Shown: piece by piece, positions 9,400-18,506 of the stretch
How the letters are laid out: the number at the start of each line of letters is the position of its first letter
How positions within the stretch are numbered: position 1 is the stretch's first letter
Source of the DNA: Pirellula staleyi DSM 6068
GTDB lineage: Bacteria; Planctomycetota; Planctomycetia; Pirellulales; Pirellulaceae
Reading direction: 5' to 3'
NCBI RefSeq assembly: GCF_000025185.1
Contig: NC_013720.1
Location: 6,132,200 to 6,196,199 of the forward strand
DNA: 64,000 nucleotides
Made by a program: the position numbers and the translations under genes
Notes under the pieces: model-generated
Database searches by the model: none
The model's input: only the letters and a program-made list of their open reading frames with translations
Told to the model about the DNA's origin: nothing

Positions 9400-9969
9400 A
9401 TGCCGCACTCCACGCAATCTAGCGAAGCTTCAGCCGACGCCAGTTGGCTCGTCGATCTGCTGTTCCATCTCCACTCAGCGAGCCGCAAGCTGCGTCGCTT
9501 GGTGGAAGAGGCAGTGGTTCCCCAGTCGCTTGCCATGGGACCACTCGTCGAGCACGAGTTGCTGCTCCTGTGGGCCTGCTCGGAGCCCAACTCCGAACAG
9601 TCGCAGCGCGAGCTGGCAGAATCGCTCGGCATCTCCCCGCCACAAATCAGTGCCCTGGTCGAGCGACTCCGCTCGCAAGGTGATTTGACCTGCGAACGTT
9701 CGCGAAACGATCGCCGACGACAGGTTCTCAGGCTCACCGAGCAAGGAACCGCGCGGCTCGAGGAAGCCCTCGCACAACTCGACCCGCATGCTTCGCACCT
9801 AGCGTCGCATTTTGCCCCGCCCATTCGCGCCGGCTTGGCCGATGCCCTTGGGACTTTGGCCAGCGCATCGACCACTAGTGCATCGACGACGAGCACGATC
9901 AGCAGTATACCGATCGCGCCTCCTGCCTCAGCTACCCCGACGAGCCTCGTAAGCGGAGCTGCCGCATGA
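9400..9969 (+). CDS. MarR-family transcriptional regulator
   Basis: A 189-residue winged-helix DNA-binding protein that probably controls the efflux genes behind it. The core (residues 55-125) shows the MarR arrangement: QSQRELAESLGISPPQISALVERLRSQG as helix-turn-helix, then the wing CERSRNDRRRQVLRLTEQG. The N-terminal 25 residues form a dimerisation-type helix; the C-terminus is an unusual 35-residue Ser/Thr/Ala/Pro tail beyond the normal family length of about 150. The ATG at 9400 is preferred over an upstream ATG at 9307. Its stop codon overlaps the start of the TolC-like gene (ATGA), so the two are translationally coupled. Confidence 0.85.
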   Translation: MPHSTQSSEASADASWLVDLLFHLHSASRKLRRLVEEAVVPQSLAMGPLVEHELLLLWACSEPNSEQSQRELAESLGISPPQISALVERLRSQGDLTCERSRNDRRRQVLRLTEQGTARLEEALAQLDPHASHLASHFAPPIRAGLADALGTLASASTTSASTTSTISSIPIAPPASATPTSLVSGAAA

Positions 9970-12900
9970 ACCTCATTCCCCCCCCAACCAACTCGATGAA
10001 TCCACGCTCAAGCTCCTCTCGCCTCAGCCTGCTGGCAGTCTGTCGGTCGCAACAACCACTTGTGGCGATGCTGCTGATGGCGGCGCTCGCGCTAAGTGGC
10101 TGCAGCCGCGCGTTCTACCGCCAGCAAGCCGACACGGAAGCGTATTGCCTGATTCAGCAGAAGGCCAACAATCCACACTGGGCGCTCGAAGGCTACACGA
10201 TCACGGTCGATCCGCGCTCACGGATGTTCGATCCGTTTGCTCCCGATTGTCCGCCGATGCCGCAAGATGATCCGGCATCCAACGAGTTCATGAACTGCGT
10301 CGATAACAAGCGGGGCTATCCCGACTGGACACGCAACGGCGTGAACGGCCAGATCGAGAACCCAGCCTGGGCGGCGTATATCGCGACCGATGACCGGGGC
10401 ATCGCGCAGGTGAATAGCGACGACGCCATTCGCCTGGCGCTGCTGAACTCGCGCGAGTATCAGCAGCAGCTCGAAAGCTTGTACCTCTCGGCTCTCGATG
10501 TCAGCTTTCAGCGATTCGAGTTCGATTCGCAATTCTTCGCGGGATACGGAGCGTTCTTCACCGCCGATGGACGTCGCCGCAGTGGTTCAGGTGGCGAGTC
10601 GAGCAGCATTCTCGATCTGAGCACCACCTCGTCGGGACCACGACCTTGGTCGATGACCAAGGCCTACAGCACCGGCAGTACGCTGGTTGTGGGACTGGCT
10701 AACTCGCTCGTGTGGCAATTCAGCGGACCCGACGACTACAACGGCACCACGCTGATCGACTTTGCCTTCGTGCAGCCTCTGCTGCGCAATGCAGGTCGCG
10801 ATGTAGTGCTTGAAGGACTAACGCAATCCGAGCGCACGCTGCTGGCCGATGTGCGAAGCCTCGAGCAGTATCGCCAAGCGTTTTACGTCGAAATCATGAC
10901 CGGCCGAAGTGCCGCGAACAATCTGGCCACAGGAAGCGGTGTCGGTGGCTACATGGGGCTGCTGCAATCGCAGCAGCAGATTCGCAACCAAGAGGACAAC
11001 GTCGAACGACTTCGCAGCAACTTGTTCCGTCTCGAGCAAGTGCTGCAAGAACTGCGCACCCGATCGGGCGAACAAGGGCTGATCAACAACATCCTGCGGC
11101 AAGACTTGCAAGTAGCTCAAGCACGACAAGCACTCTTCAGTGCTGAAAGCCAACTCCTCACCAGCCGCAACGCCTATCAGGCCCAGCTCGACAACTTCAA
11201 GATCACGCTGGGATTGCCTCCGCAGTGGTGCATGAACGTCGACGACCCAATGCTCGACCAGTTTCAGCTGATCGATCGCGAAACGGTGAACGAGCAGGAA
11301 GTGCTCGATGAAGTGATCAATGAATTTGGTGCCGTTCGTTTGCGAGTGACCTCGCATATCGAGAGCCGCGAAGTGCGTGATGAAGTTGATGCCGATCGCA
11401 CCCGCGTGCAACGTGTGCTGGCGTGGTATCCCGAGCTCCCGACCGACCTCGCTGAACTGAAGGATCGTTTACAGCCTCTGCGAGAAGCACGCGAGCGATT
11501 CCTGAACATCTACTTGCCACGCACAGAAGCCGACGTGAAAGCGTTCGAGGAGAGTATCGAACATCGCAAGGCGTTCATCGCTCGCTTGAAAGCACGGATC
11601 GAAGGGGATCGCGATATCGCATGCCCTTTGCTGCCGATTCCCGACATCAATCAAGAGATCTTTAATGTGCAGCGTCTCGAAGTGACGCGCGATGAACTCC
11701 GTCGTCAGCTGGGCGTGATCAAAATCAAAGTCGAAGAGGGATACGGGGCGCATCTCGACAAACGTGTCGCCTTGATCGACAAAGTGCTCGCCGAAGGGGA
11801 AACCTGGACTCCCGAACAACTGTTCGAGAATCTCTATGAAGGGGTCCTCTACCCTAAGCGTGCCGAGGGGGAAACACTCGACGCGGTTACCGATCTGCTC
11901 GTCACGCTTCCAAGCGACATTCTCGGCATGCAGCTCGTGCAGGCACGTGCTCGGGCGGAAAGCATCGAGCTCTCGAGTATCGATATCCGGGCGGAACAGG
12001 CGATCAATGTGGCCCGCGAATATCGCCGCGACTGGATGAATGCACGTGCGGCGCTTGTCGATTCGTGGCGTCAAATCGAAGTGCAAGCCGACTCGCTCGA
12101 GAGTTCGCTCGACATCTTCTTCAGTGGCGATGTGGGCAATGTGGGACAAAATCCGTTCAAGCTCCGGAGCACCACCGGAAGACTCCGTGCGGGAATTCAG
12201 TTTGATGCTCCGCTGACACGTCTGGCGGAACGCAACAACTATCGAACCGCGCTCATTCAGTATCAGCAGGCTCGGCGCAATTACTATGCGTTTGAAGATC
12301 AGGTGGCTCGTCAGCTCCGCAGCACGCTGCGAACAGTGGCTGCTAACCAGGTGAACTTCGAACTGCAGCGGCTGGCGGTGCTCGAAGCGGCTCGCCAAAT
12401 CGATCGCAACGAAGATATTCGAATCGATCAGGAACTCAACAATCAGTCGAGTGGTGTCACGGCAGCTCGCGATGCTGTGTCGGCGTTGTCGGACTTGCTC
12501 AACGCCCAGAACAGCTTCCTGGCGATCTGGGTGAACTACGAATCGCTTCGCCGCTCGCTCGATCTCGACCTCGGTACGCTGCAGATCGACACCGAGGGTC
12601 TCTGGATCGATCCCGGGACGATCAGCGAAACCTATGGCGAGGATGATCCTTGGCTCCGCAAGTACGACGCGATGTCGGTGGAAGAGGATCTCGAGGGGAT
12701 GCTCAACGGGGAACCGATCGGACCTGGATCACCACGGCGTCTCGATAACGAAGCGCCAGCGGAAGATGTGCCGGGAGAACTGCCACCACTTCCCGCTGGC
12801 GAAGAGACCCGCAATCGTCCGCTTCCTCCACGCGTGGCCGGACCAGTGCTCGATCGCGAGCCCGCTGTTCGACAAGCGACCCGCGAACTCCCTTCGCGCA

Positions 12901-13301
12901 ATCGCTCGCAGCCAGCCCCTCGCTTGGCGGTTCCTCGACCAGCAGCACCTCGCAATTTGAAACCAGCGGCTGGCCCTGCCCCGCTGGAACTGGGCGAAGC
13001 GATGGGCCCCTCGCTTGGTAGCCCGCAGGATGAAATCTCCGATGAAGAGCCGCTGCTGGTACCACCTGTCGAAGGAATTACGCCAATTCCGGTCCCTGAA
13101 GCCGACGGCAAAGAAGCATCAACCGATGCACATGCTGGCACCACTATCTCGAGCGAAGCGAGCCAAGCTAGCTTCGCTGATGAGGATCAGCCAGCAACAA
13201 CTGGTGCGGTTCGGCCTGTGCAATTCAAGCGGATCAGCCGCGATCCAGCTCCGGCACCTTCGTCGCTACCAGCCGGACCGGTCCGGATGCATATCGAATA
13301 G
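9966..13301 (+). CDS. Oversized TolC-family outer-membrane efflux protein
   Basis: A 1111-residue lipoprotein-type TolC homologue; usual members have about 450-500 residues. The N-terminus has a hydrophobic leader and the lipobox-like LSGCSRAF near residue 47. Residues 150-430 carry the first TolC repeat (IRLALLNSREYQQQLESLYLSALDVS, then RNQEDNVERLRSNLFRLEQVLQEL and LGLPP). A charged insertion of roughly 250 residues (about 430-690) follows, rich in Glu/Arg and probably helical. The second repeat (about 700-900) includes ALIQYQQARRNYYAFEDQVARQLR and ALSDLLNAQNSFLAIWVNYESLRRSL. The last 200 residues are Pro/Glu/Arg-rich. It should form the outer-membrane channel for the adaptor and ABC pump encoded downstream. 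It is coupled to marR by a 4-bp overlap. Confidence 0.88.
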   Translation: MNLIPPPTNSMNPRSSSSRLSLLAVCRSQQPLVAMLLMAALALSGCSRAFYRQQADTEAYCLIQQKANNPHWALEGYTITVDPRSRMFDPFAPDCPPMPQDDPASNEFMNCVDNKRGYPDWTRNGVNGQIENPAWAAYIATDDRGIAQVNSDDAIRLALLNSREYQQQLESLYLSALDVSFQRFEFDSQFFAGYGAFFTADGRRRSGSGGESSSILDLSTTSSGPRPWSMTKAYSTGSTLVVGLANSLVWQFSGPDDYNGTTLIDFAFVQPLLRNAGRDVVLEGLTQSERTLLADVRSLEQYRQAFYVEIMTGRSAANNLATGSGVGGYMGLLQSQQQIRNQEDNVERLRSNLFRLEQVLQELRTRSGEQGLINNILRQDLQVAQARQALFSAESQLLTSRNAYQAQLDNFKITLGLPPQWCMNVDDPMLDQFQLIDRETVNEQEVLDEVINEFGAVRLRVTSHIESREVRDEVDADRTRVQRVLAWYPELPTDLAELKDRLQPLREARERFLNIYLPRTEADVKAFEESIEHRKAFIARLKARIEGDRDIACPLLPIPDINQEIFNVQRLEVTRDELRRQLGVIKIKVEEGYGAHLDKRVALIDKVLAEGETWTPEQLFENLYEGVLYPKRAEGETLDAVTDLLVTLPSDILGMQLVQARARAESIELSSIDIRAEQAINVAREYRRDWMNARAALVDSWRQIEVQADSLESSLDIFFSGDVGNVGQNPFKLRSTTGRLRAGIQFDAPLTRLAERNNYRTALIQYQQARRNYYAFEDQVARQLRSTLRTVAANQVNFELQRLAVLEAARQIDRNEDIRIDQELNNQSSGVTAARDAVSALSDLLNAQNSFLAIWVNYESLRRSLDLDLGTLQIDTEGLWIDPGTISETYGEDDPWLRKYDAMSVEEDLEGMLNGEPIGPGSPRRLDNEAPAEDVPGELPPLPAGEETRNRPLPPRVAGPVLDREPAVRQATRELPSRNRSQPAPRLAVPRPAAPRNLKPAAGPAPLELGEAMGPSLGSPQDEISDEEPLLVPPVEGITPIPVPEADGKEASTDAHAGTTISSEASQASFADEDQPATTGAVRPVQFKRISRDPAPAPSSLPAGPVRMHIE

Positions 13302-13829
13302 CTCTCGAGCACCACCGATCTCCGCAAACAATTATCCACAATAGACTTACATCTATTTCTTCCGAGCAATTCGCCGTGATTCCCGGAAAACCATCGACAC
13401 CCTGCCGCTGGCGTGGGGTTTAGTGAAGTACCGGGATCACGCGTCTACGCCCATTCCCGGTGCTCCCAAGGATCGCTTGGAACCTCCTGGGGCGTCGATG
13501 GAATCTTTCTCAGCCCTCTGCTTAGCGGCTGACTCGGCAACATCGACGAACCTTGATGGCTTAGTTGGCACCAGTAAACGACTTACGCTTCCCACCCCTG
13601 TGGTTGCCGTAACCTGGCGAAACTAGCCAAGAAAGATGTTTCCCGGCGATCCCCCAATAGCTAGAATACTGGGAGAGTAGCGATTGAATCAGCACCGACT
13701 TGCCAGTAGGAATAGTCGTTTCGACGATGATTATCTACCTAGCGAGTCTTGGAGCAGTCTCGATCTCCGCTCTCCCCGCCAGAATTTGTCCCCGCCCGCT
13801 TGCTCGACGACTCATAAAGGGTCCCAACC
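13302..13829. other. Intergenic region inside the efflux cluster
   Basis: No credible gene. A single TTATCCACA (13332-13340) matches a DnaA box but stands alone. AAAGGG at about 13816 serves as ribosome binding site for the adaptor gene. The gap is long enough for a separate promoter, so the adaptor-ABC genes may form their own transcript. Confidence 0.4.
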
Positions 13830-15722
13830 ATGTATGCACCCCACTCGCGTGAAACGCTACGAAGCACGCGTCTCTTTTTGGGCGTGAAACACTCGCAGCG
13901 GAGTGGCAAGTTTCTCTTTAACGCCATCAGCGGGCTGACGGTGCTGGGCATTACCGCCGCCGTGGTATGGGCCGTTTTCTTCCGGGAAGTGAAGCCGGTG
14001 GAGGGCTCTGGTCCGATTGTGAACACGGTTTCGCAAGGGGCTTACGAGTTCGTGGTGACCGAGCAAGGGGAAATCGAGAACTCGAGCAACATCGAACTTC
14101 GCTGCGAAGTGAAGTCGCGCAACAACGGTGGCGTGACGATTCTTGAAGTCGTCCCCGAAGGCACACTGGTTCAAAAGGGAGATGTGCTCGTTCGTCTCGA
14201 CAGCAGCTCGCTTGATCTCGAACGGGTGCAGCAGCAAATCACCTGCAACACCAGCAACTCGCTGGTGATTCAAGCACGCAATACACTCGAAGCTGCCAAA
14301 ATCTCGCGCATCGAGTATCTCGAAGGGACGTTCAAGCAAGAAGAGAAGCTGATTCTGGCCGAAGTGTTCGTGGCTGAACAAGCGTTGCGAAGCGCTCAGC
14401 TGGCACTCGAATCGGCACAGCGTTTGGCTGCAAAGAACATTGTGAATCCGCTGCAACTCGAAGGTGCCCAGTTTGCGGTTGATAAAGCTCGCAACGAACT
14501 CGAAGCAGCTCAAACCAAACTCGAAGTGATTCGCAAATACACCCGCGAAAAGATGCTCAAGCAGTTCGATAGCGATATCGCTACTTCTGAAGCAAAACTA
14601 TCGGCTGAGGAGAACAGCTATCAACTTGAACTCGACAAACTCAAGGATGTCGAGCGTCAGATTGCTGGCTGTACGATCCTCGCTCCTGCTGCTGGACAAG
14701 TGGTTTACGCCAACAAGTTCAGCTCGGGGCGGAGTGGTTCGACCGCTGAATTCGTGGTCGAAGCGGGAGCGACTGTTCGCGAACAACAGCCGCTGATTCG
14801 CCTCCCCGATTCGAACTTGATGCACGTGAAAGCACTCATCAACGAAGCACGCATCACGCTGGTTCGTCCTGGCATGCCAGTGACGATTCGTGTCGATGCC
14901 ATTACCGACGAGCTCCTGCGGGGAGAAGTCACCAAGGTCAATCAGTATGCCGAGCCAGGTGGCTGGTCGAGCGGTAACGTGAAGAAATATGCCGCGTTTA
15001 TTCGAATCTTCGATCCACCAACCGCTCTTCGATCGGGCATGAATGCTGAAGTGCGCATCCACGTCGAAAGCCGTCCCGATGCCATTCAGGTTCCGGTGCA
15101 AGCTTTGGCAGAAGTGAAAGGTCATTACTTCTGCATGGTGAAAAACGGTGATAACTATGAGACTCGCGAAGTCTCGATCGGCAGCACCAACGACAAAACA
15201 GCGGTCATCGAAAAGGGGCTGCAAAGCGGAGAGTTGGTGGTGATGAATCCACGCGGCTATCCCGATCGCTTGCAACTTCCTGCGATCGCCGATGAACCGA
15301 CAGCAGCGATTGCATCGCGCGGTGCTGACGGAAGCAGCGTAACGCCTGCCAGCATGAATAATGCCCCCGGTGCCATGACTAAAAATGGCCCTCCTGGTCC
15401 TGGTGCAGCTCCCGGCCCTGGCGGCCCTCCTGGTGCTGGTGGACCCGGTGGTGGTCCTGGCGGCCCCGGAGGACCTGGTGGCCCACCCGGCGGTATGAAT
15501 CCAGCGGCGATTGTGGCTCGCGCTATGGAGAGCGATACCGATGGGGATGGAAAACTGTCGGCTGCCGAGATTGGTGCGATGGAAGAACGTCGCCAGCGGA
15601 TGGTGGCCGACGCCGATACCAACGGCGATGGCTTCGTCGACCGTGGCGAGATCACCACCGCAGCCGCCGCCGTAATGCAGCGGATCAATCAAGCTCAAAA
15701 CATTGGCGGAGGGGGCCAATGA
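13830..15722 (+). CDS. HlyD/RND-type periplasmic adaptor with collagen-like linker and two C-terminal EF-hands
   Basis: A 630-residue membrane-fusion protein. One N-terminal membrane helix (about residues 33-53: ISGLTVLGITAAVVWAVFF), then the barrel-sandwich half-motif (GGVTILEVVPEGTLVQKGDVLVRLD), a long hairpin coiled coil (residues 140-270), the second lipoyl half (CTILAPAAGQVVYAN) and beta-barrel domains to about residue 490. Residues 519-556 are a Gly/Pro-rich collagen-like linker. Beyond it are two canonical calcium loops, DTDGDGKLSAAE (569-580) and DTNGDGFVDRGE (596-607), with Asp/Asn at positions 1, 3 and 5 and Glu at 12. An EF-hand tail is not part of the usual adaptor and suggests calcium binding in the periplasm. 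Its stop overlaps the ATPase start (ATGA). Confidence 0.9.
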   Translation: MYAPHSRETLRSTRLFLGVKHSQRSGKFLFNAISGLTVLGITAAVVWAVFFREVKPVEGSGPIVNTVSQGAYEFVVTEQGEIENSSNIELRCEVKSRNNGGVTILEVVPEGTLVQKGDVLVRLDSSSLDLERVQQQITCNTSNSLVIQARNTLEAAKISRIEYLEGTFKQEEKLILAEVFVAEQALRSAQLALESAQRLAAKNIVNPLQLEGAQFAVDKARNELEAAQTKLEVIRKYTREKMLKQFDSDIATSEAKLSAEENSYQLELDKLKDVERQIAGCTILAPAAGQVVYANKFSSGRSGSTAEFVVEAGATVREQQPLIRLPDSNLMHVKALINEARITLVRPGMPVTIRVDAITDELLRGEVTKVNQYAEPGGWSSGNVKKYAAFIRIFDPPTALRSGMNAEVRIHVESRPDAIQVPVQALAEVKGHYFCMVKNGDNYETREVSIGSTNDKTAVIEKGLQSGELVVMNPRGYPDRLQLPAIADEPTAAIASRGADGSSVTPASMNNAPGAMTKNGPPGPGAAPGPGGPPGAGGPGGGPGGPGGPGGPPGGMNPAAIVARAMESDTDGDGKLSAAEIGAMEERRQRMVADADTNGDGFVDRGEITTAAAAVMQRINQAQNIGGGGQ

Positions 15723-16459
15723 GTGTTGCCGCTCAAATGGTGGACATCAAGAAAGAGTATGTCCTCAAGAGCGAAACCGTTCGAGCGCTGCGAGGCGTCA
15801 GCTTCACCGTTCCCGAAGGGGATTATGTAGCGATCATGGGCCCTTCGGGGTCGGGTAAAAGTACCCTCCTCAATCTGCTCGGCTGTCTCGATCGCCCGAC
15901 TTTTGGTTCGTTCTATCTGGGGACCGACGATGTCTCGAAGATGAACGACGATCAGCTGTCGCACATTCGGGCGTCGCGCATCGGATTTGTCTTTCAGTCG
16001 TACAACTTGATCCAGCAGCTGACGGTGGTAGAGAACATTGAAGTTCCCCTCTACTACCAAGGAAGAGTGAACGCCGCCTCGCGCAAACGATGCCGCGAAC
16101 TTGCGCAGCTGGTGGGGCTTGGCCAGCGTCTCGATCACCGTCCCACGCAGTTGTCGGGTGGTCAGCAGCAGCGTGTGGCGATCGCCCGCAGCCTGGTGAA
16201 CGATCCGTACTTTATTCTGGCTGACGAAGCGACAGGGAACCTCGACTCTGTCACCACTGAAGAGATCCTGGCTCTTTTCGAGCGACTGAACGACGAGGGG
16301 CGCACGATCATCATGGTGACGCACGAAGACGAAGTGGCGGCCCATGCCAAGCGCGTGATTCGACTGCGCGACGGTCTGCTGCAATCCGACATTCAAAACG
16401 AAACTCGTATCCACGCGAAGCCAAAACCACGACCACCCGAGCCCGAGATGGCTCACTAA
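15719..16459 (+). CDS. ABC transporter ATP-binding protein, MacB/LolD type
   Basis: A 246-residue ATPase energising the export complex. Walker A GPSGSGKST at residues 41-49, Q-loop FVFQSYNLI, signature LSGGQQQRVAIARS, Walker B FILADEATGNLD and the switch His in MVTHED are all intact. The long D-loop pattern ATGNLDS is typical of MacB/LolD/FtsE ATPases. It is translationally coupled to the adaptor gene and lies 143 bp before the permease gene. The ending (KPKPRPPEPEMAH) is a short proline-rich extension. Confidence 0.93.
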   Translation: MSVAAQMVDIKKEYVLKSETVRALRGVSFTVPEGDYVAIMGPSGSGKSTLLNLLGCLDRPTFGSFYLGTDDVSKMNDDQLSHIRASRIGFVFQSYNLIQQLTVVENIEVPLYYQGRVNAASRKRCRELAQLVGLGQRLDHRPTQLSGGQQQRVAIARSLVNDPYFILADEATGNLDSVTTEEILALFERLNDEGRTIIMVTHEDEVAAHAKRVIRLRDGLLQSDIQNETRIHAKPKPRPPEPEMAH

Positions 16460-16602
16460 GCAGCCACCATTCGCAGCCATCAGCACGGCGCACGCTGACT
16501 GCGATTCGGCCGTCACCTTAGGTTTTTGTCAGCTCCGAATTGCGGTCCGATTTTGCCAGAGCCTATTAGCCTTGCTCGTAAATTAGTGAAGTAGCTCGTG
16601 CC

Positions 16603-18018
16603 ATGTTTTTCTTACGTACCTTTCACCTGGGACTCAAAAGCTTGCTTTTGCATCCCATGCGCTCGCTCCTCACGGTGCTAGGTATTTTCATTGGCGTGGC
16701 AAGCGTGATTTGGCTCCTCGCCATTGGCGAGGGGATTAGCCAAGAGGCGCAGCGACAAATCGAGGGACTCGGTGCCGACAACATCATTGTGCGGAGCATC
16801 AAACCACCAGCCGAGGCAACCTCGGGCTTCAGTGGACCGGTTCCCTACGGCCTGAAGCGCGACGAGTTCTATCTTTTGCGCGATACCATTCCCACGGTTC
16901 GCAGCGCGCTGCCGATTCGCGAAGTTCGCCGCACGTTCAACTACGAAGGACGCAATGTCGATGGCCGTCTGGTCGGCTGCACCAGCGAATACTTCGACGT
17001 GATGCATCTGGAGCTCGATCGTGGGCGACTGCTCACGGATGCCGATGGCCAGAAGCGAAAAAACTACTGCGTGCTGTCGTACGATCTGGCACTCGAACTC
17101 TTTCCGATCCTCGACCCAGTCGGCAAAGCGGTCTACCTACCTGAAACACGCGATTTCTATGAAATCGTCGGTGTGCTGAAGTATCGCAATCCGAGTGCGG
17201 CCGTCGGCGGATCGCTAGAAGCCCAGGACTTTGGAAGCGACGTTTACATTCCGATCGAGACCCTGCGTCAGCAAGTGGGGGATACGGTCGTGACTCGTCG
17301 CGGTAGTTCGTTTAGCGCTGAAACGGTCGAGCTGAATCAAATTACGCTCCGCATCGATAGTGTCGAACGGGTGCGTGATACGGCGGTGCTCGTCCGAAAA
17401 ACACTCCGTTTGCGAGATGATAGTTCGCGTAAGGCAGTGGCCAGCAAATCGAAGTCCCCAGGTCCGGCAGCGAATGAAGTAAGCGCCACTGAAAGCATGG
17501 AAGGGCCGGTGCGAACCGATGTCGCCCTGATCGTTCCCGAGGAATTGCTCGAGCAAGCCCGCGTGACACGCATGATGTTCATGCTCTTCATGGGACTGAT
17601 CGCTGCCATTTCGCTGCTTGTTGGTGGCATCGGCATTATGAATATCATGCTGGCCACCGTGACGGAGCGGACGCGCGAGATTGGTATTCGCCGAGCGCTC
17701 GGGGCCACACGCAATCATATTGTGCTGCAGTTCCTCGTCGAGACAATCTCGCTCTCAGTGGTGGGTGGTCTCACAGGTATATTGGCCGGACTCTTATGTC
17801 CTTTGGTCATTAATGGTGTGCGGGAGTTAATGTTTATGTATGCTCCCGAATTAATGGCCGACCTGCCCGATGTCGCTCGCACCCTAGAACCTCAAATTGT
17901 TTGGGGTTCGCTGCCGCTGGCATTTGGTATTTCGGTCGCGGTGGGTGTGGTGTTTGGTATCTACCCCGCCATTCGCGCCGCTCGCATGGACCCGATCGAA
18001 GCCCTGCGACACGAGTAA
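16603..18018 (+). CDS. MacB-type ABC transporter permease
   Basis: A 471-residue inner-membrane protein with one N-terminal helix (LLTVLGIFIGVASVIWLLAIG), a large periplasmic MacB core domain (about residues 45-320) and three C-terminal helices (LFMGLIAAISLLVGGIGIMNIML; VVGGLTGILAGLLCPLVI; SLPLAFGISVAVGVVFGIYPAIRAARMDPIEAL). The closing PAIRAARMDPIEALRHE is the standard MacB/FtsX signature. With the ATPase, adaptor and TolC homologue it makes a complete tripartite MacAB-TolC-like pump for an unknown peptide, lipoprotein or drug. The periplasmic domain holds a Ser/Lys/Pro-rich loop near residues 270-300 not usual for MacB. Confidence 0.93.
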   Translation: MFFLRTFHLGLKSLLLHPMRSLLTVLGIFIGVASVIWLLAIGEGISQEAQRQIEGLGADNIIVRSIKPPAEATSGFSGPVPYGLKRDEFYLLRDTIPTVRSALPIREVRRTFNYEGRNVDGRLVGCTSEYFDVMHLELDRGRLLTDADGQKRKNYCVLSYDLALELFPILDPVGKAVYLPETRDFYEIVGVLKYRNPSAAVGGSLEAQDFGSDVYIPIETLRQQVGDTVVTRRGSSFSAETVELNQITLRIDSVERVRDTAVLVRKTLRLRDDSSRKAVASKSKSPGPAANEVSATESMEGPVRTDVALIVPEELLEQARVTRMMFMLFMGLIAAISLLVGGIGIMNIMLATVTERTREIGIRRALGATRNHIVLQFLVETISLSVVGGLTGILAGLLCPLVINGVRELMFMYAPELMADLPDVARTLEPQIVWGSLPLAFGISVAVGVVFGIYPAIRAARMDPIEALRHE

Positions 18019-18044
18019 TCACGACGATCTCCAGCGCGAGGCGA

Positions 18045-18506
18045 ATGTTTTTGTCCAAGCGAATTTATACTCGCGCCTCTGCGTCACTAATCTGCAGCGG
18101 GATAGCTCTCGATCCACTGCAAGTGACTGTGGCACTGCGGTTGCCGCCCGATGCTCAGTTTCGCAAGGATGAACCACGCCTCGTACGAAGGCGTTCGGGG
18201 AAAATAGAAGAGCTTCCGGCTCATCAGTTTGGGCACTGGAGCATAAGCTCCGAAAAATGGGTCGATTCTCCGCAGTTACACATACATCTTGCGTGGCTGC
18301 TCGAGCAACTAGAGCCAAAATTAGCTGCCATCAATGATCTGAAATCGCTGGGTTCCGATTTCAAGTTCTTCTGTTTTTCTGTGGGAGCCACTCAATCTCC
18401 CCCGTCTCTTCCTCGCACGATTCGAAGTCGTGCAAAGCAGCTCGGCATTGAAATCGTGATAGACCATTACGACTCGTCGACCGACCCAATCGAGTCAAAT
18501 TCTTAA
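18045..18506 (+). CDS. DUF4279 domain protein
   Basis: A 153-residue soluble protein. The pattern RIYTRASASLICSGIALDPLQVT, then PPDAQFRKDEPR, GHWSISSEKWVDS and HIHLAWLLEQLEPKLAAI matches my recollection of DUF4279, a small alpha/beta domain often found as a stand-alone gene and sometimes among predicted immunity proteins. It starts 26 bp behind the permease gene, so it is probably cotranscribed with the pump. Longer in-frame starts would overlap the permease gene and are rejected. Its function is unknown; it could be a passenger or an accessory of the pump. Confidence 0.7.
   Translation: MFLSKRIYTRASASLICSGIALDPLQVTVALRLPPDAQFRKDEPRLVRRRSGKIEELPAHQFGHWSISSEKWVDSPQLHIHLAWLLEQLEPKLAAINDLKSLGSDFKFFCFSVGATQSPPSLPRTIRSRAKQLGIEIVIDHYDSSTDPIESNS

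Noticed and set aside
13332-13340. TTATCCACA, a perfect DnaA box
   Set aside because: It stands alone in the gap; no second box, no A+T-rich unwinding region and no dnaA or dnaN nearby, so it is not an origin.
15384-15500. Gly/Pro-coding stretch as a minisatellite-like DNA repeat
   Set aside because: The units are irregular at the DNA level; it is best read as a collagen-like protein linker.
14598-15719. 373-codon minus-strand frame opposite the adaptor gene
   Set aside because: Antisense shadow; the adaptor frame has clear family motifs throughout.
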